Positions 33,754 through 42,641 of a DNA stretch of 64,000 nucleotides are shown here, piece by piece. A program made the translations under genes and the position numbers. The stretch's first letter is position 1, and the number at the start of each line of letters is the position of its first letter. Source of the DNA: an uncultured Pelagimonas sp. (lineage in GTDB: Bacteria; Pseudomonadota; Alphaproteobacteria; Rhodobacterales; Rhodobacteraceae); contig CANMIH010000001.1 of assembly GCA_947497905.1 (NCBI GenBank), forward strand, positions 744,001 to 808,000. The letters run 5' to 3'. The notes under the pieces were generated by a model. It saw only the letters and a list, made by a program, of their open reading frames with translations. It ran no database searches and was not told the DNA's origin.

Positions 33754-33848
33754 GAATATGCCTTCTGCCTCGTGTTTTTTGAATCTTATACCTAGCCTTT
33801 TTGTCGCGATCACGTCATTCACGCAACGAAATAAGGAATGGGCAAAAG

Positions 33849-34421
33849 ATGGCCGAGGAAAAACCTCATAATCAGCTGGTCCTTCGCAAGACGATTGTTT
33901 TGGTGGGTATGATGGGCGCGGGGAAAACCGCTGTGGGTCGCACATTGGCGGCGCAGCTGGGTGTTCCCTTTCTTGATTCGGATCACGAGATCGAGGCGGC
34001 TGCGGATCGCAGCATCGCCGAGATTTTTGAGCGTGATGGCGAACCGTTTTTCAGACAAAAAGAAAGCCAGGTCATCGAGCGTTTGCTGGATGGCACACCC
34101 GGTATTCTGTCGACCGGTGGGGGCGCCTATATGTCGGATGTGAACCGTCAAATGATCACCGAAAAAGGCGTGGCAATTTGGCTGGATGCGGATATCGAAG
34201 TGCTTTGGGAACGGGTGCGCAACAAAGACACGCGCCCCTTGCTCCGCACCGATAACCCCAAGCAAACACTGACAGATTTGTTCAACGCCCGTGTTCCGAT
34301 CTATCAACTGGCTGACCTGTCCGTGAAATCAGCCGGTGGGATATCTTTGGAAGAAATGGGTCGTCGGGTTCAAGCGGCGCTGGCCGAAACCCGCCCGGAT
34401 GTTTTGGAGACTGTGGCATGA
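33849..34421 (+). CDS. aroK: Shikimate kinase
   Basis: The 190-residue P-loop kinase phosphorylates shikimate at O3 in the chorismate pathway. It shows GMMGAGKTAVGR (residues 20-31), DSDHEIE for shikimate and magnesium binding, FERDGEPFFRQKE and STGGGAYM, and the lid arginine in NKDTRPLLR. A longer upstream start at 33801 is possible, but ATG 33849 gives the usual length and follows AAGGAATGGGC. It overlaps aroB by ATGA (34418-34421), the classic aroK-aroB pair. Confidence 0.95.
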   Translation: MAEEKPHNQLVLRKTIVLVGMMGAGKTAVGRTLAAQLGVPFLDSDHEIEAAADRSIAEIFERDGEPFFRQKESQVIERLLDGTPGILSTGGGAYMSDVNRQMITEKGVAIWLDADIEVLWERVRNKDTRPLLRTDNPKQTLTDLFNARVPIYQLADLSVKSAGGISLEEMGRRVQAALAETRPDVLETVA

Positions 34422-35530
34422 CTGAGATTGTCGAAGTACCCCTTGAGGGCCGTGAATATCAGGTGCGGATTGGAGCGGGTCTTTTGGCGCGCGCCGGCGT
34501 CGAAATTGCGCCTTTCCTGCACCGTCCACGCGTCGCAATTGTCAGCGATGAAAATGTCGCCGCTCTGCATCTGGGGGCCTTGCAATCTGCCTTGTCCGCA
34601 GAAGGGATCGAGAGCACAGCGCTAACCCTTCCCGCCGGAGAATCCACCAAGCAATGGCCCGAGTTCACCCGCACCGTTGAATGGTTGCTTGAGCAGAAGG
34701 TGGAACGTCGCGACATTGTGATCGCACTGGGTGGCGGTGTCATTGGTGATCTGGTGGGGTTTGCGGCTGCGGTGTTGCGTCGCGGCGTGCGCTTTGTACA
34801 GATCCCAACCTCGTTGCTGGCGCAAGTCGACAGCTCGGTAGGCGGCAAAACCGGGATCAATGCTCCACAGGGCAAAAACCTGATTGGTGCCTTTCATCAA
34901 CCGACTTTGGTACTGGCGGATATTGGTGTTCTTGGAACTCTGAAAAAACGCGATTTTCTGGCTGGCTACGGCGAGGTGGTGAAATACGGTCTGTTGGGGG
35001 ATGCAACCTTCTTCGACTGGCTGGAAGACAACGCGACAGCGGCGGCGGAAGGCGATCTGGCCGCACGGGCCTATGCCGTGAAACGCTCAGTGGAAATGAA
35101 GGCCGAGATTGTTCTGCGCGACGAGACGGAGCAGGGCGACCGCGCGTTGCTTAATCTTGGGCATACCTTCTGTCACGCGTTTGAGGCGGCAACAGGATAT
35201 TCGGATCGCCTGTTGCATGGCGAAGGCGTGGCGATTGGCTGCGCCATGGCGTTTGAGCTGTCCTCGCGTCTGGGTCTGTGTTCTCAGGAAGATCCAAGCC
35301 GGGTGCGCGCGCATCTCAAAGACATGGGGATGAAGGCGGATCTTTCTGATATTGAAGGCGATTTGCCTGATGCTCAGACACTGCTTGATCTGATGGGGCA
35401 GGACAAAAAGGTCGTCGACGGTCAGTTGCGCTTTATTCTCGCGCGCGGGATTGGCGAGGCTTTTGTCACCTCGGATGTGCCACAGGATAAGGTTCTGACC
35501 CTGTTGCAAGAACAATTGGCCGCGCGATAG
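34418..35530 (+). CDS. aroB: 3-dehydroquinate synthase
   Basis: The 370-residue NAD- and zinc-dependent enzyme converts DAHP to 3-dehydroquinate, the second step of aromatic amino acid synthesis. Motifs are GGGVIGDLVGFAAAVLRRG (NAD), PTSLLAQVDSSVGGKTGIN, GYGEVVKYG and NLGHTFCHAFE with metal-binding histidines. It is translationally coupled to aroK and ends before a GCAA-loop terminator. Confidence 0.95.
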   Translation: MTEIVEVPLEGREYQVRIGAGLLARAGVEIAPFLHRPRVAIVSDENVAALHLGALQSALSAEGIESTALTLPAGESTKQWPEFTRTVEWLLEQKVERRDIVIALGGGVIGDLVGFAAAVLRRGVRFVQIPTSLLAQVDSSVGGKTGINAPQGKNLIGAFHQPTLVLADIGVLGTLKKRDFLAGYGEVVKYGLLGDATFFDWLEDNATAAAEGDLAARAYAVKRSVEMKAEIVLRDETEQGDRALLNLGHTFCHAFEAATGYSDRLLHGEGVAIGCAMAFELSSRLGLCSQEDPSRVRAHLKDMGMKADLSDIEGDLPDAQTLLDLMGQDKKVVDGQLRFILARGIGEAFVTSDVPQDKVLTLLQEQLAAR

Positions 35531-35564
35531 ATCTTTGGTCTTTCCACTATGATCCAAAATGAAA

Positions 35565-35593
35565 CCGGTGGGGCAACCTGCCGGCTTTTTTTT
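35565..35593 (+). terminator. Intrinsic terminator of aroKB
   Basis: CCGGTGGG (35565-35572) pairs with CCTGCCGG (35577-35584), with two G-T wobbles and a GCAA tetraloop, followed by eight T. Confidence 0.85.
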
Positions 35594-35626
35594 GATGTCT
35601 AGCCTGTGGAGTAAGTCGCAAACGAA

Positions 35627-35652
35627 AAAGGGGCCGGATGACCGACCCCTTT
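35627..35652 (-). terminator. Intrinsic terminator of ssb
   Basis: Read on the minus strand, AAAGGGGTCGG pairs with CCGGCCCCTTT (eleven pairs, one wobble) around TCAT and is followed by TTCG after five T in total. It lies about 23 bases beyond the ssb stop. Confidence 0.83.
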
Positions 35653-35674
35653 GAAATTTACGTGTTGCGTGACC

Positions 35675-36211
35675 CTAGAACGGGATTTCATCGTCGATGT
35701 CACGGGCCGGAGCGCGCGAACCGCCGCCCTGACCACCGCCGCCAAAGCCACCGCCTTGATCGCCGTAGCCGCCACCTTGGTCATAGCCACCCTGATCGCC
35801 GCCGCCGTAACCGCCGCCTTGGCCACCACCGTAGCCTCCGCCACCACCACCGCCGCCATCGCGACCGTCAAGCATCACCAGAGAACCGCCAAAGCCCTGC
35901 AGCACAACTTCGGTGCTGTAGCGATCCTGACCGCTCTGGTCCTGCCATTTGCGTGTCTGCAACTGACCTTCGATGTAAACCTTTGAGCCTTTGCGCAGAT
36001 ATTGCTCTGCAACGCGCACCAGACCTTCTTGGAAAATCGCAACCGAATGCCATTCGGTCTTTTCACGGCGTTCGCCGGTGTTGCGGTCTTTCCAGTTTTC
36101 CGAGGTGGCGATGCGCAGGTTGCAAACCTTGCCCCCGTTTTGAAAGCTGCGCACTTCGGGGTCACGCCCCAGATTGCCAACCAAAATCACCTTGTTCACG
36201 GAACCGGCCAT
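35675..36211 (-). CDS. ssb: Single-stranded DNA-binding protein
   Basis: The 178-residue protein has the N-terminal OB fold ([54 protein letters not shown]), a glycine/glutamine/tyrosine-rich disordered linker from about residue 120, and the partner-binding acidic tip DDEIPF. It binds ssDNA in replication, repair and recombination as a tetramer. No uvrA is adjacent and I see no GTTC-N7-GTTC LexA box in its leader. Confidence 0.96.
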   Translation of the reverse strand: MAGSVNKVILVGNLGRDPEVRSFQNGGKVCNLRIATSENWKDRNTGERREKTEWHSVAIFQEGLVRVAEQYLRKGSKVYIEGQLQTRKWQDQSGQDRYSTEVVLQGFGGSLVMLDGRDGGGGGGGGYGGGQGGGYGGGDQGGYDQGGGYGDQGGGFGGGGQGGGSRAPARDIDDEIPF

Positions 36212-36360
36212 GCTGTCCTCTTGATTCTATTTTGGGCGAGTGTCTGCTGACACTACACGTTGTTTGCGCAGACTATAAAGACCCCAGCGACAGGCCACTA
36301 GCGGTTTTACAAAAATCCACTATATTCTCCGGCAAGCATTAAGCAGAAGGTGTGTGGGGC

Positions 36361-36960
36361 ATGAGTGTGACGCGTGGAATAGCCTTGGGGCTGGTCTTGT
36401 CCTTGGGGGCGACGACGGCCATGGCTGAGGTGCTTTCAAGCAAAAGCCGGGCACGGCTTTTTTCCAGTCAAACCGGCGTTTTAGACAATCGCGCGGCCCA
36501 GCAATACAACAATTCGGTGCGCCTCAAACCGCGTCGTGTGGTGACGCCAACCAAATATGGCGACGACAGCGCGACGCCGGTTTATCGCGGGGCCTACAAG
36601 GGACCATACATTGCGATGGCACGACAGGCCGCGCGCAAACATGGCGTTCCGGAAGATCTGTTTCTGCGCCTTGTCAACCAAGAATCCCGCTTTAACCCCA
36701 AGGCAAAATCACACGCGGGCGCCATTGGGCTGGCTCAGTTGATGCCCGGCACGGCGCGGCAGCTCGGCGTGGATCCAACAGACCCCAAACAGAACCTGGA
36801 AGGGGGCGCGCGCTATCTGATGGAGCAGTATAAAACCTTTGGATCGTGGAGGCTGGCTTTGGCGGCCTATAACGCGGGCCCGGGCGCTGTTCGAAAGCAC
36901 AAAGGCGTGCCGCCTTACCGCGAAACAAAAGACTATGTGAAGAAGATCTGGGGCAGCTGA
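36361..36960 (+). CDS. Lytic transglycosylase (SLT domain), exported
   Basis: The 199-residue product has a signal peptide ([20 protein letters not shown]), a basic linker, and a C-terminal SLT/lysozyme-like domain with the catalytic glutamate in [13 protein letters not shown] (Glu108), [13 protein letters not shown] and [21 protein letters not shown]. It cleaves murein between MurNAc and GlcNAc to give anhydro-muropeptides. A GTG at 36352 would be too close to AGAAGG; ATG 36361 is used. It is followed 77 bases later, in the same direction, by two paralogous membrane proteins, so a functional link in envelope sensing is possible. Confidence 0.9.
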   Translation: MSVTRGIALGLVLSLGATTAMAEVLSSKSRARLFSSQTGVLDNRAAQQYNNSVRLKPRRVVTPTKYGDDSATPVYRGAYKGPYIAMARQAARKHGVPEDLFLRLVNQESRFNPKAKSHAGAIGLAQLMPGTARQLGVDPTDPKQNLEGGARYLMEQYKTFGSWRLALAAYNAGPGAVRKHKGVPPYRETKDYVKKIWGS

Positions 36961-37037
36961 GAAACCCCTTTCTTAACTAGCAGTTCATGCCCTCGCGCTA
37001 AAGATAGATTCCAAAAACAACTCTTGTGGGATCTGGA

Positions 37038-38042
37038 ATGCGCTTTCCAAATTTCTTGGCCGCGATCGGTCTTGGGGCGGGTCTCGCCCTTGCGATTGGA
37101 CCGGTACCGATGGCCTCAGCACAACAGGCAAATTGTGCCCTACCACAAGAGATACATGCTCTGGCCACAGGGTTGGCCATGTTGCCTGAAAACGGTCGGG
37201 TCACGCCCTCTCAGGCACAAACCATTGATCGACGTCTGAGAAATATCAACGAAAACAGTATCCTTCAGGAGCTTCAGCGGTCGGGCCTTGAGACGGTGTC
37301 ACCGGTTGTTGTCGATCTATTGGCCGAGGCTCAGCGGATCGCGTCCAACTCCACCCTGCGCAACAATGGCTCGCTGCGAGAAACTCTCTACCGGCTTGAA
37401 CAACAGGTCGCCATGGCCTGTCTTCCCGGCGCGCAAACCATGTATCAGAAAGTTCAACAAGCTGCGGTCTCCGATATCTTTCGCGGGGAAGAGGTCGATT
37501 GGGAGGAAATTGAGCGGATCCTGCAAGAGAACAAAACCGTAAGCGCCAGCGCCCTGCTTGTGGCGCTCGCGGGGTTTATTGTTGTGCTTTACATCTTTGA
37601 TGTGACGTTTCGTTGGATCATGGCTCTGGTCTACAATCGCAAGATCTGCCGGATCCCGGCGGAAATCGCGGTCGACGGGCGCATTATGCGTGGCCATGTT
37701 GTGACACTGGGGCGTGGAGGATGCCGCTTCTATGTCCGCGACACTGCGATTTTTGAGGATGTGCATGTCGCGCTATTGCGTGATGGGGCGACACTCATCG
37801 TCGGTGAGGCGGCCGAATTCAGATTAGAAATCTTGGGGCGTAACATCCACGAACTCGCTGTGGATCTGGCATTTGATGAAAACCTCACGCTTCGTCAGCA
37901 ACGCGAAATACTCAAGCTGTCTTCTGTAACGCCTTACCATGTCACGAAATCTCGTGACGGTGGCCATGAGATCACTGATGCTCTGGGGCAAGAAGATGAC
38001 GCTATAGAGGACGCGTCTGACACTCCCGTGGGTACGACCTAA
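37038..38042 (+). CDS. Membrane protein: exported helical domain, one TM, PilZ-like cytoplasmic domain (paralogue 1)
   Basis: The 334-residue protein starts with a signal sequence (cleavage near ASA-QQ, residue 28), followed by a helical periplasmic domain with two cysteines (33 and 128) likely to form a disulfide. The juxtamembrane FRGEEVDWEEIERILQ leads into a TM helix at about 171-193. The cytoplasmic part begins YNRKICRIPAEI, where RKICR (201-205) fits the PilZ RxxxR c-di-GMP motif, but the second motif, normally D/NxSxxG, reads TLGRGG (223-228) and is degenerate. It may bind c-di-GMP weakly or another ligand. Start ATG 37038 is chosen over GTG 37026. A homologue follows directly. Confidence 0.75.
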   Translation: MRFPNFLAAIGLGAGLALAIGPVPMASAQQANCALPQEIHALATGLAMLPENGRVTPSQAQTIDRRLRNINENSILQELQRSGLETVSPVVVDLLAEAQRIASNSTLRNNGSLRETLYRLEQQVAMACLPGAQTMYQKVQQAAVSDIFRGEEVDWEEIERILQENKTVSASALLVALAGFIVVLYIFDVTFRWIMALVYNRKICRIPAEIAVDGRIMRGHVVTLGRGGCRFYVRDTAIFEDVHVALLRDGATLIVGEAAEFRLEILGRNIHELAVDLAFDENLTLRQQREILKLSSVTPYHVTKSRDGGHEITDALGQEDDAIEDASDTPVGTT

Positions 38043-38171
38043 CGTGAGACATTCGCTCGGTAGGCGAAGACAAAAGTCCGACATATTCTGACATTCGAAA
38101 GTTTTTTTAACGGATGTTTCAGCTGAATTGCGTAATTTTCTTACAGGAACGCGCATTTAGCCGGAGCTGAA

Positions 38172-39152
38172 ATGCGACTAAGTGATTGTTATCTTGCATC
38201 AGTCCGTGTGCTGGTGATTGTTTTAGGTTTACACGTCGGGGGATTTTCTCCCAGTCCGGCATCTGCTGAGACGTGTCGAATGCCAACCTCGGTGTTTAAT
38301 CTGGTTTCCAGCATTCTGATGTTACCAGAAGAGGGGGACGTTCCCCAATCGCAGATCAATCTGGTTTCGAGCTATCTGAATCGTATCGATCGGCATGAAG
38401 TGATCACCGTGATGAATATGAAGGGCATGGATGGTGCCAGCCCGGTGTTGAAGCAGGTGTTCGAAAAAGCGGACCACGTCATCGAACACCGGCACATTTT
38501 GCCAAAAGACCGATTGCATGAAACGATTTTCGAATTGCAGCATCGCGTCCTTCTTGTGTGCAACCCTGGCGTATCAACGGGGTTTCAAGAAACGCAGCAA
38601 AGTCGATGGACAGCGGTGTTTCGTGGTGAGGAAATCAATTGGGATGAAGTTGAACGTCTCTTGCGCGAAGACAAGGTTGTAAGTGGCGGCGCTTTGATGA
38701 TCGCCTTGGCTTTGTTTGCTCTGATTATCTACTTAGGTGACCTCGCCTTTAGTTGGTACATGTCCTTCAAATACAACCGAAAGGTCTGCAGGATCACTGC
38801 CTATCTTGAGTTTGGGTCACTTCGGTTTGATGGGCAGGTTGTAACGCTAGGCCGCGGTGGTTTCCGATTTCACCCCTGGGAGCCGGATCGACTTGCCCAA
38901 GGCATTCCTGACAAAAGCGACGCGCCGGTTGAGATCGTGTTGCCGGATCTGGAAGATCTGCGACTTGTGGGGTGGATCAGAAAAAAACACGAAACAACGG
39001 CGGATTTTGCGCTTGATGAACGGTTGAGCCTTTGGGAGCAAAGGAACATTTTAACCCATTCGAAAATCACACCTTATTCAGCCCGTAAACAACGCAATGG
39101 CGGGCATGACGTGACCGATAATGTAGCCCAGTCAGACGGCAATCTTACCTGA
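38172..39152 (+). CDS. Membrane protein: exported helical domain, one TM, PilZ-like cytoplasmic domain (paralogue 2)
   Basis: The 326-residue protein matches paralogue 1 end to end. It has a signal sequence (cleavage near residue 32), periplasmic Cys35 and Cys130 at equivalent places, FRGEEINWDEVERLLRE before the TM (about 172-195), then YNRKVCRITAY with RKVCR (203-207), VVTLGRGGFRF (225-230 degenerate second PilZ motif) and the shared C-terminal pattern ITPYSARKQRNGGHDVTD. Conservation is highest at the juxtamembrane and PilZ-like segments and lower in the sensor. The two genes are 129 bases apart and co-directional. Function is unknown; a signalling role is inferred. Confidence 0.75.
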   Translation: MRLSDCYLASVRVLVIVLGLHVGGFSPSPASAETCRMPTSVFNLVSSILMLPEEGDVPQSQINLVSSYLNRIDRHEVITVMNMKGMDGASPVLKQVFEKADHVIEHRHILPKDRLHETIFELQHRVLLVCNPGVSTGFQETQQSRWTAVFRGEEINWDEVERLLREDKVVSGGALMIALALFALIIYLGDLAFSWYMSFKYNRKVCRITAYLEFGSLRFDGQVVTLGRGGFRFHPWEPDRLAQGIPDKSDAPVEIVLPDLEDLRLVGWIRKKHETTADFALDERLSLWEQRNILTHSKITPYSARKQRNGGHDVTDNVAQSDGNLT

Positions 39153-39216
39153 CAACTCTCTTCCAGAAGTCCTCGCCGCCCTGAAGCCTTTCGGCACATC
39201 AGTGCGGTCTCTTAAG

Positions 39217-39248
39217 AAAAAAAGCCCCGAGATCTGATCTCGGGGCTT
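39217..39248 (-). terminator. Intrinsic terminator of the ABC transporter operon
   Basis: AAGCCCCGAGAT (39222-39233) pairs perfectly with ATCTCGGGGCTT (39237-39248) around CTG. On the minus strand a T-rich run follows, so it terminates the transcript ending at 39254. Confidence 0.9.
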
Positions 39249-39253
39249 CTGTG

Positions 39254-41338
39254 TCACTCGGCGGCGATTTTGATCACCGGCTCCATGCGTTCGAGGATTT
39301 CATCAGCCAAGTGGCATTTAACCTGATGGCCGTCCGCAAGGTGTCGCACGGGCGGCACCTCTTTTTCACACAAGCCTCCTGGAACCTCAGACTTCCAACG
39401 GCAGCGTGTCTGGAACGGGCAACCTGATGGCGGGTTCATGGCCGATGGAATGTCGCCTTCCAACACGATGTGCTGTTTTTCGATCGAAGTATCGGCGATG
39501 GGCACCGCACTCAGCAACGCTTCTGTGTAAGGATGATAGGGCGGCGCAAAGACCTGATCGGTGGTGCCAAGCTCAACCACATGCCCCAGATACATCACCA
39601 TCACCCGGTCGGAGAGATAGCGAACAATCGATAGATCGTGGCTGATGAACAATAGCGTGGTTTTCTGCTCGCGCTGGATCTCCATCAACAGATCCGTCAC
39701 CGCCGCCTGAACTGACACGTCAAGCGCCGAAACGGGTTCGTCGGCGACAACAATGCGTGCATCCCCAGCAAAGGCGCGGGCAATGCCAACCCGCTGTTTC
39801 TGTCCGCCGGAGAGCTGGCGCGGCATCCGATCCGCAAAGGCGCGGGGCAGTTTTACCAGATCCAAAAGCTGAAGCATCCGGTCCCGGCGTTCTTCATCCG
39901 AATTACCAACATCGAAAATTTCCAGCGCGCGAATGATCTGACGCCCAACCGTCATCGACGGGTTCAACGTATCAAACGGGTTCTGGAACACCATTTGCAC
40001 ATCCGCGATGGTGCCCGTGTCACGGTTCTCAATGGGCGTGCTTTGGATCTCGCGATTGTCGAGAATGATCTGCCCATCCGTGGCCGTTTCGAGCCCCATC
40101 AGAACCTTGGCGAAGGTCGACTTCCCACAGCCAGATTCCCCAACGATGGCAAGGGTTTCAGACTCGCGGGCTTCAAAGCTCAGCGTTTCGTTGGCCTTCA
40201 CCACTTTGGTTGTGCCAGATCCCCCAAAGAGCGCATTGGCCGCCACCTCATAGTATTTCTTGAGGTTGTCCATCTTGAGAACAACGCGACCGGGTTCAGC
40301 CTTTTCTTTGGCGTCAGAGACCTCCAAAGGCGAATTCCAGTCGATCTCATTGTATTTGAGACAGCGAGAGAAGTGACGCTCATTGCCTTCAACCGCAACC
40401 ATTTCGATCTCTTGTGCGTCACAGCGCCCGGCCTCGAAGTAATCACACCGTGGCCCAAAGTTACAGCCTGGTGGGCGTTCGTGGGGCAGGGGGAAGTTGC
40501 CCGGAATAGCGCGCAGCGGGCGTGCGTTTTTATCGGCACCGGGAAGCGGGATCGAACGGAATAGAGCCTGTGTATAGGGATGCTGCATTTCGTCGAACAC
40601 ATCGTGGATCGATCCGCGTTCCACAGCTTCACCGGAATACATCACGCAAAGTCGGTCACAGGTTTCCAGAACCAGACCAAGGTTGTGCGAGATAAACAGC
40701 ATCGACGTGCCGTATTTCTTGCCAAGCTCTTTGACCAGCTCAACCACAGCGGCCTCGACGGTCACATCAAGTGCGGTTGTCGGCTCGTCCAGGATCAGAA
40801 GTGATGGTTCGGCCATCAGGGCCATGGCAATCACGATCCGTTGCTGCTGACCACCTGAAAGCTGGTGCGGATAGCTGTCCAGAATACGTTTGGGATCAGG
40901 CAGTTTCACATCGGTGACCACCTGAAGCGCGCGCGCATAGGCGTCTTCTGCCGAAGTCCCTTTGTGGATCATCGGCACTTCCATCAGCTGTTTGCCGATC
41001 TTCATAGCCGGGTTCAGCGAGGCCATGGGTTCCTGATAGATCATCGCAATTTCGGACCCGCGAATGTCGCGCAGCTCTTCCATGCTCATCTGACCCAGAT
41101 CGCGGCCTTTGAATTTGATCGATCCGCCAACAATCCGACCGTTTTTGCCAAGATCCTGCATCACGCCAAGCGCAACTGTGGATTTGCCACAACCGGATTC
41201 ACCAACAAGACCAACGGCTTCTCCGGGCATCACACGCACCGAAAAATCCATAACGGCGGGGATTTCACGTAGGCGGGTGAAGAACGAGATGGACAGATTG
41301 TCGATCTCTAGGATCGGGCCATCATAATCGTCTTTCAT
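39254..41338 (-). CDS. ABC transporter ATPase, fused OppD-OppF type
   Basis: The 694-residue protein contains two complete nucleotide-binding domains: Walker A GESGCGKSTVALG and GESGCGKSTFAKV, signatures LSGGQQQRIVIA and LSGGQKQRVGIA, and Walker B LLILDEPTTALD and IVVADEPVSALD. Each half ends with the oligopeptide/dipeptide-type cysteine-rich extension (CNFGPRCDYFEAGRC; CPFQTRCRW), usual for OppD/DppD subunits. It powers import by the two permeases encoded upstream. The fusion ensures 1:1 stoichiometry of the two ATPases. It is the last gene of the operon, followed by a terminator. Confidence 0.93.
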   Translation of the reverse strand: MKDDYDGPILEIDNLSISFFTRLREIPAVMDFSVRVMPGEAVGLVGESGCGKSTVALGVMQDLGKNGRIVGGSIKFKGRDLGQMSMEELRDIRGSEIAMIYQEPMASLNPAMKIGKQLMEVPMIHKGTSAEDAYARALQVVTDVKLPDPKRILDSYPHQLSGGQQQRIVIAMALMAEPSLLILDEPTTALDVTVEAAVVELVKELGKKYGTSMLFISHNLGLVLETCDRLCVMYSGEAVERGSIHDVFDEMQHPYTQALFRSIPLPGADKNARPLRAIPGNFPLPHERPPGCNFGPRCDYFEAGRCDAQEIEMVAVEGNERHFSRCLKYNEIDWNSPLEVSDAKEKAEPGRVVLKMDNLKKYYEVAANALFGGSGTTKVVKANETLSFEARESETLAIVGESGCGKSTFAKVLMGLETATDGQIILDNREIQSTPIENRDTGTIADVQMVFQNPFDTLNPSMTVGRQIIRALEIFDVGNSDEERRDRMLQLLDLVKLPRAFADRMPRQLSGGQKQRVGIARAFAGDARIVVADEPVSALDVSVQAAVTDLLMEIQREQKTTLLFISHDLSIVRYLSDRVMVMYLGHVVELGTTDQVFAPPYHPYTEALLSAVPIADTSIEKQHIVLEGDIPSAMNPPSGCPFQTRCRWKSEVPGGLCEKEVPPVRHLADGHQVKCHLADEILERMEPVIKIAAE

Positions 41339-41407
41339 ATCTTATCTCCCTGTTCGGGCAGCTAGATCAGCACAAGGCCTCTTCTGGCTGAAAATATCCT
41401 CGGGGGT

Positions 41408-41428
41408 CCGGGGGCAGATAGCCCCCGG
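41408..41428 (-). repeat. GC-rich intergenic hairpin, possible dispersed element
   Basis: CCGGGGGC (41408-41415) pairs with GCCCCCGG (41421-41428) around AGATA, between the permease and ATPase genes. On the minus strand it is followed by ACCCCCGAGGATATTTT, a tail that recurs after genes in many Rhodobacteraceae as far as I recall. It is likely a small dispersed element that affects mRNA stability. Confidence 0.45.
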
Positions 41429-41440
41429 TCCGATGTCTCA

Positions 41441-42631
41441 TCAGTCGCGCAGGCTTTCTTCACGCAGACCATCGGCAAGAAGGTTCAAACCAAGAACCAG
41501 GCTCAGCAGGGCAATCGCAGGCGGCAGGGCCGGGTGCAGATAGACCGACAGAAGCTTACGCCCTTCGTTGATGGTCGACCCCCAGTCTGGGCTTTCTGGT
41601 GGCAGGCCAAGGCCAAAGAAGCCCAGGGTGCCCAGAAGGATGGTAGTATAGCCAATCCGCAGACAGAAATCGACGATCAGAGGGCCACGTGCGTTGGGCA
41701 GGATTTCCCAAAGCATGATGTACCACGGACGTTCGCCTCGGGTCTGTGCGGCGGCAACATAGTCGCGGGTTTTGATGTCCAGCGTCAGGCCACGCACAAT
41801 ACGGAACACCGTAGGCGAGTTGACGAAGACAACCGAAACAAACACCACCAGAGTGCCGCCTGGAATGTCGAAGAAATCGAGCGGCCAGAAGGCGATCTTG
41901 GAACCGCTTTCATTGATCAGCGACATGTAGATCAGGATCAATGGGATAAGCACAATCGCCAGACGCAGAGCGTTCTTCGACGGTTGAGTGCGGTAGCGCG
42001 AGTGGATCAACACGCCACAGAACACCAGTGGGAACACAAACAGAACCACAGCCATATATTGCGGCAACCCGGTTGCGACGATCTCTGGTGTCACCAGAAG
42101 ATAGAAGAGCAGAATAACCGGGAAGGCGAGGATCAGGTTGGCGAGGAACGACAGGACCGTATCCAGCCGACCACCGTAATAGCCTGCGGGCAGGCCCAGA
42201 GTGATCCCAACCATAAAGGCAAAGAGTGTGGCAAGCGGGGCAATGGCAACAACAATCGCGCTACCTACAACCATGCGCGAGAACACATCACGTGCGAGTT
42301 TGTCTCCACCCAGTAGGTAATGCGCATAGTCACCATCCCCGGGTTTCGGCAGAGGTGTGCCGGGTACTTTGTTCTTCATCCGCGACACCTGGGCCAGCGG
42401 ATCATGCGTGTAGATCAGATCAAACACGGTCGAATAGAAGGCCGTGAAGACCCAGAACATCACAAGCGCGAACCCGATCATGCCGATGGTGCTGTCGAAC
42501 AGCTTACCATAGAGGCCAAGTTTGCGTTTGTAGGTGATTGAGACCGCAAACAGCGCGATCAGCGAAATCCAGACCGGCATAAACTGCCAAAGGATTGCAG
42601 AGGTTACTCCGCCGAAGCTCAAAGGTTCCAT
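41441..42631 (-). CDS. ABC transporter permease, OppC/DppC type
   Basis: The 396-residue inner-membrane protein has several hydrophobic segments, an N-terminal OppC-like region and the BPD_transp_1 signature with the EAA-type loop (RDYVAAAQTRGERPWYIMLWEILPNARGPLIV). It is longer than typical OppC (about 300), with extra hydrophobic sequence in the middle (residues about 175-260: FVFPLVFCGVLIHSR... LIYMSLINESG). It pairs with the permease at 42642-43688 ten bases upstream in transcript order. Confidence 0.9.
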   Translation of the reverse strand: MEPLSFGGVTSAILWQFMPVWISLIALFAVSITYKRKLGLYGKLFDSTIGMIGFALVMFWVFTAFYSTVFDLIYTHDPLAQVSRMKNKVPGTPLPKPGDGDYAHYLLGGDKLARDVFSRMVVGSAIVVAIAPLATLFAFMVGITLGLPAGYYGGRLDTVLSFLANLILAFPVILLFYLLVTPEIVATGLPQYMAVVLFVFPLVFCGVLIHSRYRTQPSKNALRLAIVLIPLILIYMSLINESGSKIAFWPLDFFDIPGGTLVVFVSVVFVNSPTVFRIVRGLTLDIKTRDYVAAAQTRGERPWYIMLWEILPNARGPLIVDFCLRIGYTTILLGTLGFFGLGLPPESPDWGSTINEGRKLLSVYLHPALPPAIALLSLVLGLNLLADGLREESLRD

Positions 42632-42641
42632 CTCGCCCTCC

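Noticed and set aside
36212-36360. LexA box controlling ssb
   Set aside because: No GTTC-N7-GTTC site, the Rhodobacteraceae LexA motif, is seen in the ssb leader.
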